Shown: positions 10,221 through 18,089, counted from the first letter of the stretch. The stretch is 40,587 nt of DNA from Bradyrhizobium sp. LTSP885 (GCF_000938305.1 NZ_JYMT01000024.1:1-40587), one strand, 5' to 3'. A program made the numbers and translations. Notes: a model not told the origin generated them from the sequence alone.

Positions 10221-11966
10221 ATGATCCGGATCGTTCTGTTCCTGTTGTTGATTGCGCTTGCTGCGGCCGGCGGGGCCTGGGTGGTCGATCAGCCCGGCGA
10301 CCTCGTGATGTCATGGGGCGGCCTGCATTTGTCGTCCAAGCAGCCGGTGATCCTGCTTGGCATCATCATCGTCGTCGCGATGATATCAGGCGCGATCCTG
10401 CGCATGATTTGGAACGTGCCGGGGCACGTCCGCCGCGGCAGGCGCGAGCGTCGTCACGCCCGCGGCCGCCACGCCATCACGCAAGGCCTGCTTGCGATCG
10501 GCCATGGCGATTCCACCGCCGCCCGCGCTCATGCCGAAACCGCGCGACGCCACGCCGCAAACGATCCGCTGGCGCTGTTGCTGCACGCGCAATCGGCGCA
10601 GCTCGATGGCGACCGTGCCGGTGCGCAGCGCGCCTTCCGCGCAATGGCCGAGCGCCCGGACACGCGGCTGTTGGGCCTGCGCGGCCTCTTCATCGAGGCG
10701 CAGCGCGCCGACGATCCGGTCTCGGCCGTAATGATCGCGGAAGAGGCGCTGAAGGTCTCGCCGTCATCGTCATGGGCGTCGCACGCCGTGCTCGGCTTCT
10801 GTTGCGCCAAGGGCGATTGGGCCGGCGCATTGTCGATCCTCGACAACAATCAGAGCTCAGGCTTGATCGACAAGGCGGCCTATCGGCGCCAACGAGGCGT
10901 GCTGCTGACGGCGCGCGCGCTGGAATTGGAAACTCTCGATCGCGATCTGTCGCGCGAAAGCGCGAAGGAGGCGGTGAAGCTGGCGCCGACGCTGATTCCG
11001 GCGGCGGTGCTGGCTGCCAAATTCGAGAGCGAGGCGCATCAGGTGCGCCGCGCGATGCGCCTCGTCGAGACCGCGTGGCTGGCGCAGCCGCATCCTGATT
11101 TGGCCGACGCCTATGCGCATGTGCGGCTCGGCGATTCCGCGCGCCAGCGCTTGGTGCGGGTCGAGACGCTGGCGGCCAAGACATCCGGCCATATCGAAGG
11201 CGCGCTGGCGATCGCCCGCGCCGCGATCGACGCCTCGGAATTTGCCAAGGCGCGGGCGGTGCTGGAGCCGTTCATCGGCGCGCCGACCCAGCGCGTCGCG
11301 CTGCTGATGGCGGATCTCGAGCGCACCGAGCATGGCGACAGCGGCCGGGCACGGGCCTGGACGATGCGCGCGGTGCGCGCGCTGCACGATCCGGTCTGGA
11401 CCGCGGACGGCTATGTCTCGGACCGCTGGCGCCCGGTCTCCCCGGTCAGCGGCCGGCTCGATGCCTTCCAGTGGCAGACCCCGGTCGCGGCGCTCCCATC
11501 GGACAAGGGCAGCACGATCGAGCCCTCGCCCTTCGAGGAGGCGATGCTGGCCCCGCGCCGGGTCGAGCCGCCCAGGGAGGCATCCAAGGAACCGCCTAGG
11601 GAATTGGCCAGCGAGCCGCCGGTGGCAGCGCCGGTTGAGCCGGTCGAGGTCAAGCCGATCGAGCCGGAGCCGCCAGCCGCCCAGGACAACGCCCCGGTGC
11701 CGGTTCTCGAGGCCGAACCAGCCCCGGCCGTATCAATCCCACCCCCAGAATCAGCCCCTCCGGCACCAGCCCCCTTGTTCCGCTCCCGGACCGACCTGCC
11801 CAAGGCCGCCCCAGCGCCAATTCCCGCCGTCATCCCCATCATCCGCGCCCCCGACGACCCCGGGATCGACGAGGATGGCCCGGTTGACGAATTCGCGGAA
11901 CAAATCGGCCCGCCCAAGGCCCAGGCCGGCGGCTGGAAGGGATTTTTGTCGCGGTGGGGGAGCTAG
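10221..11966 (+). CDS. hemY: HemY-like membrane TPR protein
   Basis: A 581-residue protein starting at ATG 10221 (an in-frame TTG lies 3 bp earlier). Two N-terminal membrane helices (about residues 1-20 and 40-62) are followed by the basic segment RRGRRERRHARGRHA and then a long run of TPR-like helical repeats (for example GHGDSTAARAHAETARRHA and RAVLEPFIGAP). About 150 C-terminal residues are proline/glutamate-rich and low complexity, ending GGWKGFLSRWGS. This is the proteobacterial HemY of heme operons, whose biochemical role is unsettled; it is not protoporphyrinogen oxidase HemY of Gram-positives. It is the last gene of the hemD-mitofilin-hemY unit. Confidence 0.9.
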   Translation: MIRIVLFLLLIALAAAGGAWVVDQPGDLVMSWGGLHLSSKQPVILLGIIIVVAMISGAILRMIWNVPGHVRRGRRERRHARGRHAITQGLLAIGHGDSTAARAHAETARRHAANDPLALLLHAQSAQLDGDRAGAQRAFRAMAERPDTRLLGLRGLFIEAQRADDPVSAVMIAEEALKVSPSSSWASHAVLGFCCAKGDWAGALSILDNNQSSGLIDKAAYRRQRGVLLTARALELETLDRDLSRESAKEAVKLAPTLIPAAVLAAKFESEAHQVRRAMRLVETAWLAQPHPDLADAYAHVRLGDSARQRLVRVETLAAKTSGHIEGALAIARAAIDASEFAKARAVLEPFIGAPTQRVALLMADLERTEHGDSGRARAWTMRAVRALHDPVWTADGYVSDRWRPVSPVSGRLDAFQWQTPVAALPSDKGSTIEPSPFEEAMLAPRRVEPPREASKEPPRELASEPPVAAPVEPVEVKPIEPEPPAAQDNAPVPVLEAEPAPAVSIPPPESAPPAPAPLFRSRTDLPKAAPAPIPAVIPIIRAPDDPGIDEDGPVDEFAEQIGPPKAQAGGWKGFLSRWGS

Positions 11967-12066
11967 TCAGGGTTCACACGGGCCCGGCTTTTTCTTGCCA
12001 ATCGGGGCCATGCCCGATATCAGGTGGCACGCGTTTGAGAGTATCAAACGGCGCTGCGTTTGGTCC

Positions 12067-12142
12067 GCCGCAATAGCTCAGTTGGTAGAGCACGTCATTC
12101 GTAATGACGGGGTCACAGGTTCGAGTCCTGTTTGCGGCACCA
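12067..12142 (+). tRNA. tRNA-Thr (anticodon CGU)
   Basis: A complete 76-nt cloverleaf. The acceptor stem GCCGCAA pairs with TTGCGGC (12132-12138). The D arm is GCTCAGTTGGTAGAGC, the anticodon stem CGTCA/TGACG encloses loop TTCGTAA with CGT at 12100-12102, and the T arm is CAGGTTCGAGTCCTG. The CCA end is encoded (12140-12142). It reads ACG codons. An A/T-richer patch with unrelated genes begins immediately downstream, suggesting the tRNA 3' end was used as an insertion site. Confidence 0.97.
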
Positions 12143-12325
12143 GCACTTAGCCGGTTTTAGGCACTTTCGAAAAGTCATCGAGGGTAGCAACGGCAAACGG
12201 CCGGCCATGCTGGATCACTTCGCCTAACCGGGTTCAAACGAATGCGCGATTGCCGGACGAGGAGTACGTAGCTGGCAGTTTGATCAGAGCAGGCCGCAAC
12301 TGAGGCGCTGATCGCGCACCGCCCA

Positions 12326-13234
12326 TTATCGCTTCCCTGCACGTTTTCGGATTGTGGTCGAGGCACGCTTGCCGATTGCCTTGAGAACTCGCGTACCGCC
12401 AACCAGTGCGGCGACGACGGTGGTGCCCACAGTCATATTAGCTCCGGCCCATCCGAGTGCAGCAACCCCAGCCGTCAGAACCGGTATCCTAAATGCCCAG
12501 TCGATTGCTTCGTCCTCGTTTGCCTTCCACCACCGACTAATTCCATCGCCGACGCTCTCGATGGCCTTAACGGCTTTACTCAGCCTTACGGGATGATTGC
12601 GATCAGCTTCGAGCGCCGCTAACGCATCTGCTATTCGAGCGAACCCGTCAGCGAAGATTTTCAGAAGCTCGCGCTGCTTTTCATAGTCTTTCACCCTGTC
12701 CGGATCGTTCGGACGTTCCGCGTCGAGCCGATCAATTTCATTCAACGCCATCTGCGCAAGCGATTTTGATAGAACAAGCAAGTCTTGACGGTCTTGCTGG
12801 ATGCGCTGAGTGATCTTGGCGGAGACTTGGAGAGTGTTGGGGGCAGCGGGATTGCGATCGACATCGAAAAGCCGTTCGTTGGCAACTTCAATCATCGCAG
12901 TGAGCGCCCGAAGAAAATTTTCAAGCTTCGGATACCGCCTGTCTCTGATCAGGGTTGCGAAGAACGCATCTCCCAACTCGGCACGCTGTGCTAGCTCGGG
13001 GTTCGAAATGTTGAGGACGTCGGAGGCGCTGTTCGCAAGCTTGTAAAATCGCTCGCGCTCGTCGTCTCCGTAAGAACCGGCAGAAACCCGTATCCGCAAT
13101 GCACTAGCCTCCGATCGAAGCTTCCTGACCTTTTCGATCGTGTGCAGTTGGGTCGGATGAAGGCGCACTGTCGTAACAGGCTCCGTTACCTTACGGGCCT
13201 CCGGTCTTCGTCTCTTTCTTAGACGTGGCACCAC
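12326..13234 (-). CDS. unknown protein with C-terminal hydrophobic segments
   Basis: I do not recognise this 302-residue protein. It starts at one of two adjacent GTG codons (13234 or 13231) after GAGGACGTGAAGA; no ATG fits. The N-terminus is very basic (PRLRKRRRPEARK). Residues 30-210 are helical and charged (for example LRSEASALRIRVS and DLLVLSKSLAQMALNEIDRL). Around residues 235-280 two moderately hydrophobic stretches (FRIPVLTAGVAALGWAG and TVGTTVVAALVGG) could be membrane-associated, followed by a basic tail ending RKRAGKR. This shape is seen in some pore-like or defence-associated accessory proteins, but nothing here proves that. It lies 22 bp downstream of the HTH gene, so the two probably form one transcript. 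Confidence 0.7.
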   Translation of the reverse strand: MVPRLRKRRRPEARKVTEPVTTVRLHPTQLHTIEKVRKLRSEASALRIRVSAGSYGDDERERFYKLANSASDVLNISNPELAQRAELGDAFFATLIRDRRYPKLENFLRALTAMIEVANERLFDVDRNPAAPNTLQVSAKITQRIQQDRQDLLVLSKSLAQMALNEIDRLDAERPNDPDRVKDYEKQRELLKIFADGFARIADALAALEADRNHPVRLSKAVKAIESVGDGISRWWKANEDEAIDWAFRIPVLTAGVAALGWAGANMTVGTTVVAALVGGTRVLKAIGKRASTTIRKRAGKR

Positions 13235-13256
13235 TCTTCACGTCCTCGCCATGGCT

Positions 13257-13628
13257 TCAGACCTCTTCAAGCGCGTCGAGCTTCTTTTGGATGGTGTCCC
13301 GAGCGAGTAGCAACGCGGCCTTCACGTCGGCAAGTTCGTTTTCAGCATGAGCCAAGTCGAGCGCTTCAAGCGCCTCGGTGAGGCTATCGATTACGGACTG
13401 CACGGCAAACCGCGTCATGTAGGGACCGGGCGGAGGCAAGTCGGCCTCTGGCGTGGGTTGCGCGTTCGGGTACGCATTGTCACCGGTAGCGATCTCACCG
13501 ATGCGTCCGCCATTGACGCCGAAATAGGACGCGATGTCGTGCTGTCGATCGCCGCGAGCAAGCATGCCCTTCACGACGCACGTTTCCCGGTAGCCCAGAC
13601 TAATCCCGCTTGTCGGCGCTCTGGCCAT
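13257..13628 (-). CDS. small helix-turn-helix protein
   Basis: A 123-residue protein starting MARAPTSGISLGYRE at the ATG complementary to 13626-13628, with a strong GAGGAGGACGCG ribosome binding site. Residues about 13-50 (VVKGMLARGDRQHDIASYFGVNGG followed by RIGEI) look like a helix-turn-helix of the kind found in many small rhizobial accessory proteins. A proline-rich linker and a C-terminal amphipathic helix pair (LTEALEALDLAHAENELADV) may dimerise. It is probably a DNA-binding regulator of its own operon with the downstream unknown gene. The 73-bp gap to the divergent small ORF is the natural operator region. Confidence 0.7.
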   Translation of the reverse strand: MARAPTSGISLGYRETCVVKGMLARGDRQHDIASYFGVNGGRIGEIATGDNAYPNAQPTPEADLPPPGPYMTRFAVQSVIDSLTEALEALDLAHAENELADVKAALLLARDTIQKKLDALEEV

Positions 13629-13701
13629 CGCGTCCTCCTCGCGTTCAAGTTGCCGGGAATGTACAATGGAACCCAGGTTTGGGAAGAGAGGGAAACCACG
13701 G

Positions 13702-13932
13702 ATGAGACCGAAAAAGAGCGCCGACGAACTGGCAGCGTTGATCAAGGAGGAAGTGCGTAAGCATCCGGACTGGAGCCACATTCTCGACGTATCGATTGAC
13801 GCGAGCCATCGGCCGGCCCCGCAGGCCAATTGGCTTGCGAACTTCGTTACGGACGGCCCGCGCACGGCCGGCGCAGCGCTGCCGTTCGTCCAGCGGCTGG
13901 CTGGCCAGTACGATTGTTCAGAGTTTGCTTAG
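13702..13932 (+). CDS. small conserved-looking hypothetical protein
   Basis: A 76-residue protein reading MRPKKSADELAALIKEEV, then HPDWSHILDVSIDASH and a C-terminal helix. The ATG at 13702 has GAGAGGG upstream; an ATG at 13666 in the same frame would add 12 residues. I do not know its function. The sequence has normal composition and a globular look (HPxW...DVSID), and I recall similar short proteins in Bradyrhizobium genomes. It is divergent from the HTH gene and may share its control region. Confidence 0.55.
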   Translation: MRPKKSADELAALIKEEVRKHPDWSHILDVSIDASHRPAPQANWLANFVTDGPRTAGAALPFVQRLAGQYDCSEFA

Positions 13933-13949
13933 AGCGGGCGCGCCCCGGC

Positions 13950-14303
13950 CTATGCGCTTGCCGCAGACTTCACCCCGCGTGCCGCTGCGAGGCCTTGCCG
14001 GCGCGTCTCTTCGGTCACGATCACGCGGTCGGGCACCGTGCACATGTGCTTACGCACGAACGCCGCCTGAGCATCATCGCGGCCCCAAAGCACATTCGTG
14101 TGCCTGTCGCACCACATCCATGTTCATCGCCTTGACGATCTTCGTGTGCTGGACAGCCGGCAGCCTATTCGCGTACCGGGGATCACGCGAGGCGACGAAC
14201 AGCTTGTCAGGCGACAACGGCAGACGATGATTTCGCGGACGAAGGCCGTAGACTCGCCTCGAACCACAAAGCGTTCTGCAAGGAGCATCCAATTCCCAAC
14301 CTC
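13950..14303 (-). pseudogene. frameshifted C-terminal remnant, probably DUF4238-like
   Basis: Three reading frames on the minus strand each carry a piece of one plausible protein. The first, at about 14303-14240, includes VGNWMLLAERFVV. The second, at about 14262-14105, contains RNHRLPLSPDKLFVASRD and IVKAMNMDVVRQA. The third, at about 14104-13950, contains TNVLWGRDDAQAAFVRKHM and ends at TAG (complement of 13950-13952). Together they resemble the C-terminal half of DUF4238 proteins (a Trp-containing strand, an LPLSPD motif, then Asn-rich helices). At least two frameshifts and the lack of any N-terminal half indicate a dead gene. The family call is from memory; the broken-frame pattern is directly visible. 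Confidence 0.5.
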
Positions 14304-14306
14304 ATA

Positions 14307-15404
14307 GTGACCCTGCCCAGTCTGCTGGTCATCACCCGCTTCATCTGGCCGCTGGCGCTCCCGATACCGATCAAGATCATCCTGGCTGCCGCGATGCTCG
14401 GCGTTTCGCAGTATCATTTGTGGAGCAGGCTCTCTTCGGGATCGATGTTCGCACCCGAGTTTCCGCGCGCGATCGTCATCCTCTTCAATTGGGCGTTCGG
14501 GACGATCCTGTTTCTGGCGCTGTTGCAGGTGCTGCTCGACGTCATCACACTGCCCGCAGCGCTGCTGTATGGGGTGACCGTATCAGATACCGTCAGGTAC
14601 ATGATCGCTGTCATCGCGGCTTTGACGGCTGCGATCGGCGTGCGTCAGGCGACGCGCGTGCCGCCGCTCCGCGACATCGAGATCGGCATCGCCGGATTGT
14701 CGCCCCGGTTCGACGGCTACACGATGTTGCAGCTCACCGATCTCCACATCAGCCGCCTCTTTCCGACGGCCTGGGCCCGCGCCGTCGTCGAGCGGGCAAA
14801 CGGCCTCGGCGCGAACCTGATCCTGATCACGGGCGACCTGATCGACGGCGACCTCGCGTCGCGCCGCGCCGACGTGGAGCCGCTGCGGGATCTGCGCGCT
14901 GTGGATGGCGTCTATGTGATCCCCGGAAATCACGAATACTTCTTCGACTACCGCGCCTGGATGGCACATTACGCTGATATGGGCATGCGCGTGCTCTCGA
15001 ATGAACATGTCGTGCTCGATCGCGACGGCGGAAAATTGGTCATTGCCGGCGTCACCGACAAGTCGGCGCCGCGAACCGGCAACCCTGGCCCGGACCTTGC
15101 CGCAGCCATCGCCAACGCTCCCGACGGTGCGCCCGTCATTTTGCTCGACCACCAGCCGTTGAACGCGCGGAACGCTGCCGCGCATGGTGTCGCGCTGCAA
15201 CTGTCGGGACATACGCATGGCGGAATGATCGTCGGACTCGACCGCCTGGCCGCGCGCGCCAACAACGGCTTCGTTTCGGGGCGGTACGAGGTCGACGGGA
15301 TGACGCTCTACGTCAACAACGGTACTGGCCTTTGGCCCGGCTTCGCGCTGCGGCTCGGCCGCCCGTCAGAGCTGACGCGTATCACGCTGCGCCGGGCGAC
15401 GTGA
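14307..15404 (+). CDS. membrane-anchored metallophosphoesterase
   Basis: A 365-residue protein with an N-terminal membrane domain (about residues 1-115, roughly four hydrophobic helices including IKIILAAAMLGVS and MIAVIAALTAAIGV) and a calcineurin-like phosphoesterase domain. The metal-binding motifs are in order: LTDLHIS, ITGDLIDGD, PGNHEYFFD, LDHQP and SGHTHGG. This is the YkuE/YaeI-like type, which family knowledge links to phospholipid or UDP-diacylglucosamine hydrolysis; the substrate here is unknown. The start is a GTG with no convincing ribosome binding site, at the edge of the accessory insert, so the original 5' end may have been replaced. It ends TRITLRRAT. Confidence 0.88.
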   Translation: MTLPSLLVITRFIWPLALPIPIKIILAAAMLGVSQYHLWSRLSSGSMFAPEFPRAIVILFNWAFGTILFLALLQVLLDVITLPAALLYGVTVSDTVRYMIAVIAALTAAIGVRQATRVPPLRDIEIGIAGLSPRFDGYTMLQLTDLHISRLFPTAWARAVVERANGLGANLILITGDLIDGDLASRRADVEPLRDLRAVDGVYVIPGNHEYFFDYRAWMAHYADMGMRVLSNEHVVLDRDGGKLVIAGVTDKSAPRTGNPGPDLAAAIANAPDGAPVILLDHQPLNARNAAAHGVALQLSGHTHGGMIVGLDRLAARANNGFVSGRYEVDGMTLYVNNGTGLWPGFALRLGRPSELTRITLRRAT

Positions 15405-15468
15405 TGCACCTCACACCTCGATCGCCGCCGCTGGCCTAACCTCCCGGTCATCAACGGGAGACGCGACA

Positions 15469-15873
15469 ATGCGCAAACTCATCCTGATCACGGCGATGGT
15501 TTTGGCTTCTGCTTCCGCGCAGGCCGGCGATCGAAGCTTGACGTTGGGCAGGGGAGATTCGTTGCCGGCTGCGGCATCCAGCACGGTCAACGCGTCGGAC
15601 AAGGTTGCCGATGGGCCAGTGACGCCGGCGGTCGAGGCGCCGAAGCCGCCCGAGGTTCCGAAATATGTCGAGCGGCCGGCTGCTGCCGCACCGGCACCAG
15701 TGCCGCTGCCACAAGCGCAGCCGGCCAGTGTTCAACCGTCATCAACGCCGGCTGTGAAGCCCGTGGAGCAGAAGCAGGCCACCGCGCACAAGTCGAGCCA
15801 TCGTCGTTACGCGCGGCACTGGAGCGCGGGCCGCATCATCGGTGAGCTGCATCGCTACGGGATTTATTGGTAA
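15469..15873 (+). CDS. small secreted Pro/Ala-rich protein
   Basis: A 134-residue protein, probably exported: MRKLILITAMVLASASAQA is a classic signal peptide. The mature part is low-complexity and rich in Pro, Ala and Val (APAPVPLPQAQPAS), ending in a compact conserved-looking basic and aromatic tail (RRYARHWSAGRIIGELH). The start has AACGGGAGACGCGACA upstream, which includes a GGGAG ribosome binding site. Function unknown. The proline-rich spacer with a terminal patch would suit a periplasmic or envelope-spanning tether. Confidence 0.75.
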   Translation: MRKLILITAMVLASASAQAGDRSLTLGRGDSLPAAASSTVNASDKVADGPVTPAVEAPKPPEVPKYVERPAAAAPAPVPLPQAQPASVQPSSTPAVKPVEQKQATAHKSSHRRYARHWSAGRIIGELHRYGIYW

Positions 15874-15890
15874 CGCCGAAAGGGACTGTG

Positions 15891-15912
15891 CTCCCTCTCG
15901 CTTGCGGGAGGG
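15891..15912. repeat. short hairpin after the Pro-rich gene
   Basis: CTCCC and GGGAG enclose a short CT-rich loop 18 bp after the stop codon at 15873. It resembles the end of the palindromic elements seen elsewhere in the window and may help to end the transcript. Confidence 0.4.
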
Positions 15913-16073
15913 CGCTTGCGCAACTTCGGAATAATGGAATTATGCCGCTGAGTTGCCCGACATGTCAAGTCGTCGGGTCGAGCGCCGGCAGCCGGCTACT
16001 TTGCATGGGGTTGTTTTCGATATTTTGGCAGTGCGCTCCTGCGGAGGCAGGCATGTGCTCCAGAAACGTGGAT

Positions 16074-16092
16074 GGCCGGGACAAGCCCGGCC
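16074..16092. repeat. palindromic repeat GGCCGGG-ACAAG-CCCGGCC
   Basis: A perfect 7-bp stem with a 5-nt loop, extended weakly by flanking AT and AT. The same unit, inverted, begins again at the right end of the window (40568-40587), so this is a dispersed repeat. It lies in the convergent spacer between the Pro-rich protein and the polysaccharide deacetylase. The rest of 15874-16128 shows no gene. Confidence 0.7.
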
Positions 16093-16128
16093 ATGACGAC
16101 GTTTCGAAATTTGACGTAGCGTAGAAGC

Positions 16129-17181
16129 CTACTCCGCGACCGTCTGGATGACGCTGCTCACCGGGCGGGCCGATGCGGTCGGGACCTTCACGGTATTCTG
16201 CATCATCGCGTCGTAGTCGGGCAGTGTCTCGACCTGGGTCTTGGCCTTCATCCAGACCACCTTGTAGCCGGCCGCCTTCAGCTGGCGCAGCAGCGTCGGC
16301 AGCGCCTGGGCGGTGTGCTTCTGCAGATCGTGCATCAGGATGATGCCTTTGTGCTCCTTGTCGAGCCCGGTCATCACGTTCTTGATCACTTCCTCCGAGC
16401 TCTTGGACTTGAAGTCGTTGGAGTCGACGTCGACCGAGAATCTCGCGATGTTGCGGCTCTCCAGATAGGCGAGCGTCGCCGGCGTGTGCGCCAGCGCCGG
16501 GAAGCGGAAGAACGGAGCGGGATTGGCGCCGAGCGCGAGCTTGACCGCGCTAAAGCCCTTCTCGATCTCGTCCTTGGCCATCTGCTCGGTCATCTTCTTG
16601 CTGGCGAGATGGGCGTGCGACCAGGTGTGGGAGCCGATGGTGTGGCCGGCGGCCGCCACCTGCCGGAGAATGTCCGGGTGATAGGTGGTGTGCAGGCCGA
16701 TCGGGAAAAACACTGCCTTGGTGCACTCGTCCGCCAGCGCCTTCAGCACGGCGGGCGTCGTCGGCCACGGACCGTCGTCGAAGGTCAGCACGATCTCGTG
16801 GTCGGTCAGGAAGTCGAACTGCTTGTATTGCAGGAAGCCAAAACCAGGTCCGCCGGTGGCGTCGACCACGACGGTGCGGCTGATGCCGAGCGCATCGGGA
16901 TTGGCGCATTTTTGTGTGGCCGCGACCGGTGCGGGCATCGGCGCAGGAGCCGGGGCCGGCGCAGCCGCTGTCGTGGCGTCGGCGCGCTTGCCCAGCGCGG
17001 CGGTCACGTTGACATCGTCCTTGGCAGCCGCCGACGGCGCGGGAAGCGGATCGGCCGCGCGGGCGGCCATGGTTTGGGGAGGAGCGGCATCGGCGCGCGG
17101 GGAGGAGGTCCAGAACCACACTCCGGCGATCACCACCGCCATGACAACACTGGCCAGCATCAGGCCCAACGGATTACGCAT
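16129..17181 (-). CDS. membrane-anchored polysaccharide deacetylase (NodB fold)
   Basis: Removes acyl groups from a polysaccharide or peptidoglycan-like substrate in the periplasm; the exact substrate is unknown. The product is 350 residues from the ATG at 17181, which follows AGGAAGTGTGTAGCG. An upstream in-frame start at 17226 is less likely. A single N-terminal membrane helix (GLMLASVVMAVVIAGVWFW) precedes an Ala/Pro-rich linker of about 70 residues. The NodB domain follows with TFDDGPW (metal Asp), SHTWSHAHL (the metal His pair), FFRFPAL and the C-terminal catalytic His in LMHDLQKHT. All motifs are intact. Confidence 0.92.
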   Translation of the reverse strand: MRNPLGLMLASVVMAVVIAGVWFWTSSPRADAAPPQTMAARAADPLPAPSAAAKDDVNVTAALGKRADATTAAAPAPAPAPMPAPVAATQKCANPDALGISRTVVVDATGGPGFGFLQYKQFDFLTDHEIVLTFDDGPWPTTPAVLKALADECTKAVFFPIGLHTTYHPDILRQVAAAGHTIGSHTWSHAHLASKKMTEQMAKDEIEKGFSAVKLALGANPAPFFRFPALAHTPATLAYLESRNIARFSVDVDSNDFKSKSSEEVIKNVMTGLDKEHKGIILMHDLQKHTAQALPTLLRQLKAAGYKVVWMKAKTQVETLPDYDAMMQNTVKVPTASARPVSSVIQTVAE

Positions 17182-17397
17182 CGCTACACACTTCCTGGGA
17201 ACTCGGGTACGCCACAGCCGCAACATCTGATTAGTGCCAACAAGGTCTTAACGCGGTCCCAACACGGCGGCGGGAGCGCAAGAAAAAGAGCGGCTTAGGC
17301 TTGCGTGATGACCGTCACAGTCAGGCGGCGCGCAGAGGCGCAATGATCGGCCCATCGAACAACGGGCCCGCAACAGCGGTGCCAATGGGAGCCGATC

Positions 17398-17679
17398 ATG
17401 ACCAGCCAAATTCTCAAGAATTGTGCTCGCAAGGCCAGCGTCGCGGTGGCTTTTGCGGTCGCCTTCTCCGCGCTGTCCCCGACCGCGAGCTTTGCTTTCA
17501 GCGCCGAAGCGCAGCAGATGTGCACGGGCGACGCGTTCCGGCTGTGCAGCTCGGAAATCCCGAACATTCCGAAGATCACCGCCTGCATGATCAAGCACCG
17601 CTCCGACCTGAGCAGCGGCTGCCGTGTGGTGCTCGACCGCGATATGGCCGGCCCATCGCGCAAGGTCGCTGCCGAGTAA
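17398..17679 (+). CDS. small secreted Cys-containing protein (pair member 1)
   Basis: A 93-residue exported protein: residues about 1-34 form a signal peptide ending SFAFSA. The mature ~60 residues carry four cysteines in the pattern C-x7-C-x13-C-x11-C (QMCTGDAFRLCSSEIP, then ACMIKHRSDLSSGC). The same arrangement recurs in the next gene on this strand, pointing to a duplicated family. The spacing recalls the cysteine-rich repeat of GLG1-type proteins, in which bacterial members are short periplasmic proteins; function unknown. The ATG follows GGGAGCCGATC. It is divergent from the deacetylase across 216 bp. Confidence 0.75.
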   Translation: MTSQILKNCARKASVAVAFAVAFSALSPTASFAFSAEAQQMCTGDAFRLCSSEIPNIPKITACMIKHRSDLSSGCRVVLDRDMAGPSRKVAAE

Positions 17680-17693
17680 TTTTGCGCGCTGCA

Positions 17694-17736
17694 TCCCGGG
17701 CCGTGCCTGCGGCGACAAGACGCAGGCCGTCCGGGA
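17694..17736. terminator. stem-loop after small Cys protein 1
   Basis: An outer stem TCCCGG/CCGGGA encloses an inner stem GCCTGCG/CGCAGGC with loop GCGACAAGA, starting 15 bp after the stop codon. There is no T tract, so it is either a processing or stability hairpin or a weak terminator separating the two small Cys-protein genes. Confidence 0.4.
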
Positions 17737-17840
17737 CGATCGGGCCGGGCAGGAACCTGCCGCCGTCCCGGCCGTTTCAAGCTTCTTCGGTGCGCTGAAA
17801 GGCTGTAAAGCACGGCGTCACATTCATTAGAGGCTTTGAA

Positions 17841-18053
17841 ATGACCCGATTTCTGCTCGCCGTCGTTCCGTTGGTTCTGTTGGCGTCGTCCGCGTCAGCG
17901 CAGCAGGGCCACGATGCCTGCTCCCGCGACGCCTCGCGCTTCTGCCGCCCCCATCTCGGTGAAGGCGACCAGGCCGTGCTGGCCTGCCTGAAGGAACATC
18001 GTGCCCGCCTCGGCAAGGCTTGCCAGCAGACGTTGACCGATAACGGGCAGTGA
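17841..18053 (+). CDS. small secreted Cys-containing protein (pair member 2)
   Basis: A 70-residue exported protein with a signal peptide ending SSASAQ. The mature part has cysteines as DACSRDASRFC, LACLKEHRARLG and KACQQ. It therefore repeats the C-x7-C ... C-x11-C layout of the 93-residue protein 160 bp upstream, including the aligned motif A-C-(M/L)-(I/K)-(K/E)-H-R. Expected location is the periplasm, with two disulfides. Function unknown. It ends just before a bidirectional hairpin. Confidence 0.75.
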   Translation: MTRFLLAVVPLVLLASSASAQQGHDACSRDASRFCRPHLGEGDQAVLACLKEHRARLGKACQQTLTDNGQ

Positions 18054-18061
18054 GTTTCTAA

Positions 18062-18085
18062 CGCCGTCACTCCGGAATGACGGCG
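18062..18085. terminator. bidirectional hairpin between convergent genes
   Basis: CGCCGTCA and TGACGGCG form a perfect 8-bp stem around CTCCGGAA in the 36-bp gap between two convergent stop codons. The core GTCACTCCGGAATGAC looks like the two joined ends of the longer GTCATTCCGGG...CCCGGAATGAC repeats at 24203 and 29849, so it may be a minimal derivative of that family. Confidence 0.6.
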
Positions 18086-18089
18086 GGGG

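Larger units (their letters stand above)
12143..14306. other. probable small accessory insert beside tRNA-Thr
   Basis: About 2.2 kb between the tRNA and the metallophosphoesterase gene differs from its surroundings. It is visibly less G+C rich (runs such as TTTTCGGATTGTGG and AAGAAAATTTTCAAGC), and holds genes of no recognised housekeeping role on both strands plus a frameshifted gene remnant. I see no integrase and no copy of the tRNA 3' end at the far boundary, so this would be a deletion-worn remnant rather than a complete element. The first 180 bp (12143-12325) show no gene. Confidence 0.55.

Noticed and set aside
11979..11996. CGGGCCCG followed by a T run after hemY as a terminator
   Set aside because: The palindrome has no loop, so it cannot form a proper hairpin.
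12143..14306. Duplicate of the tRNA-Thr 3' end as an att site
   Set aside because: No second copy of the T arm and acceptor segment was found by eye at the far boundary; GGGTTCAAACG near 12230 is too short.
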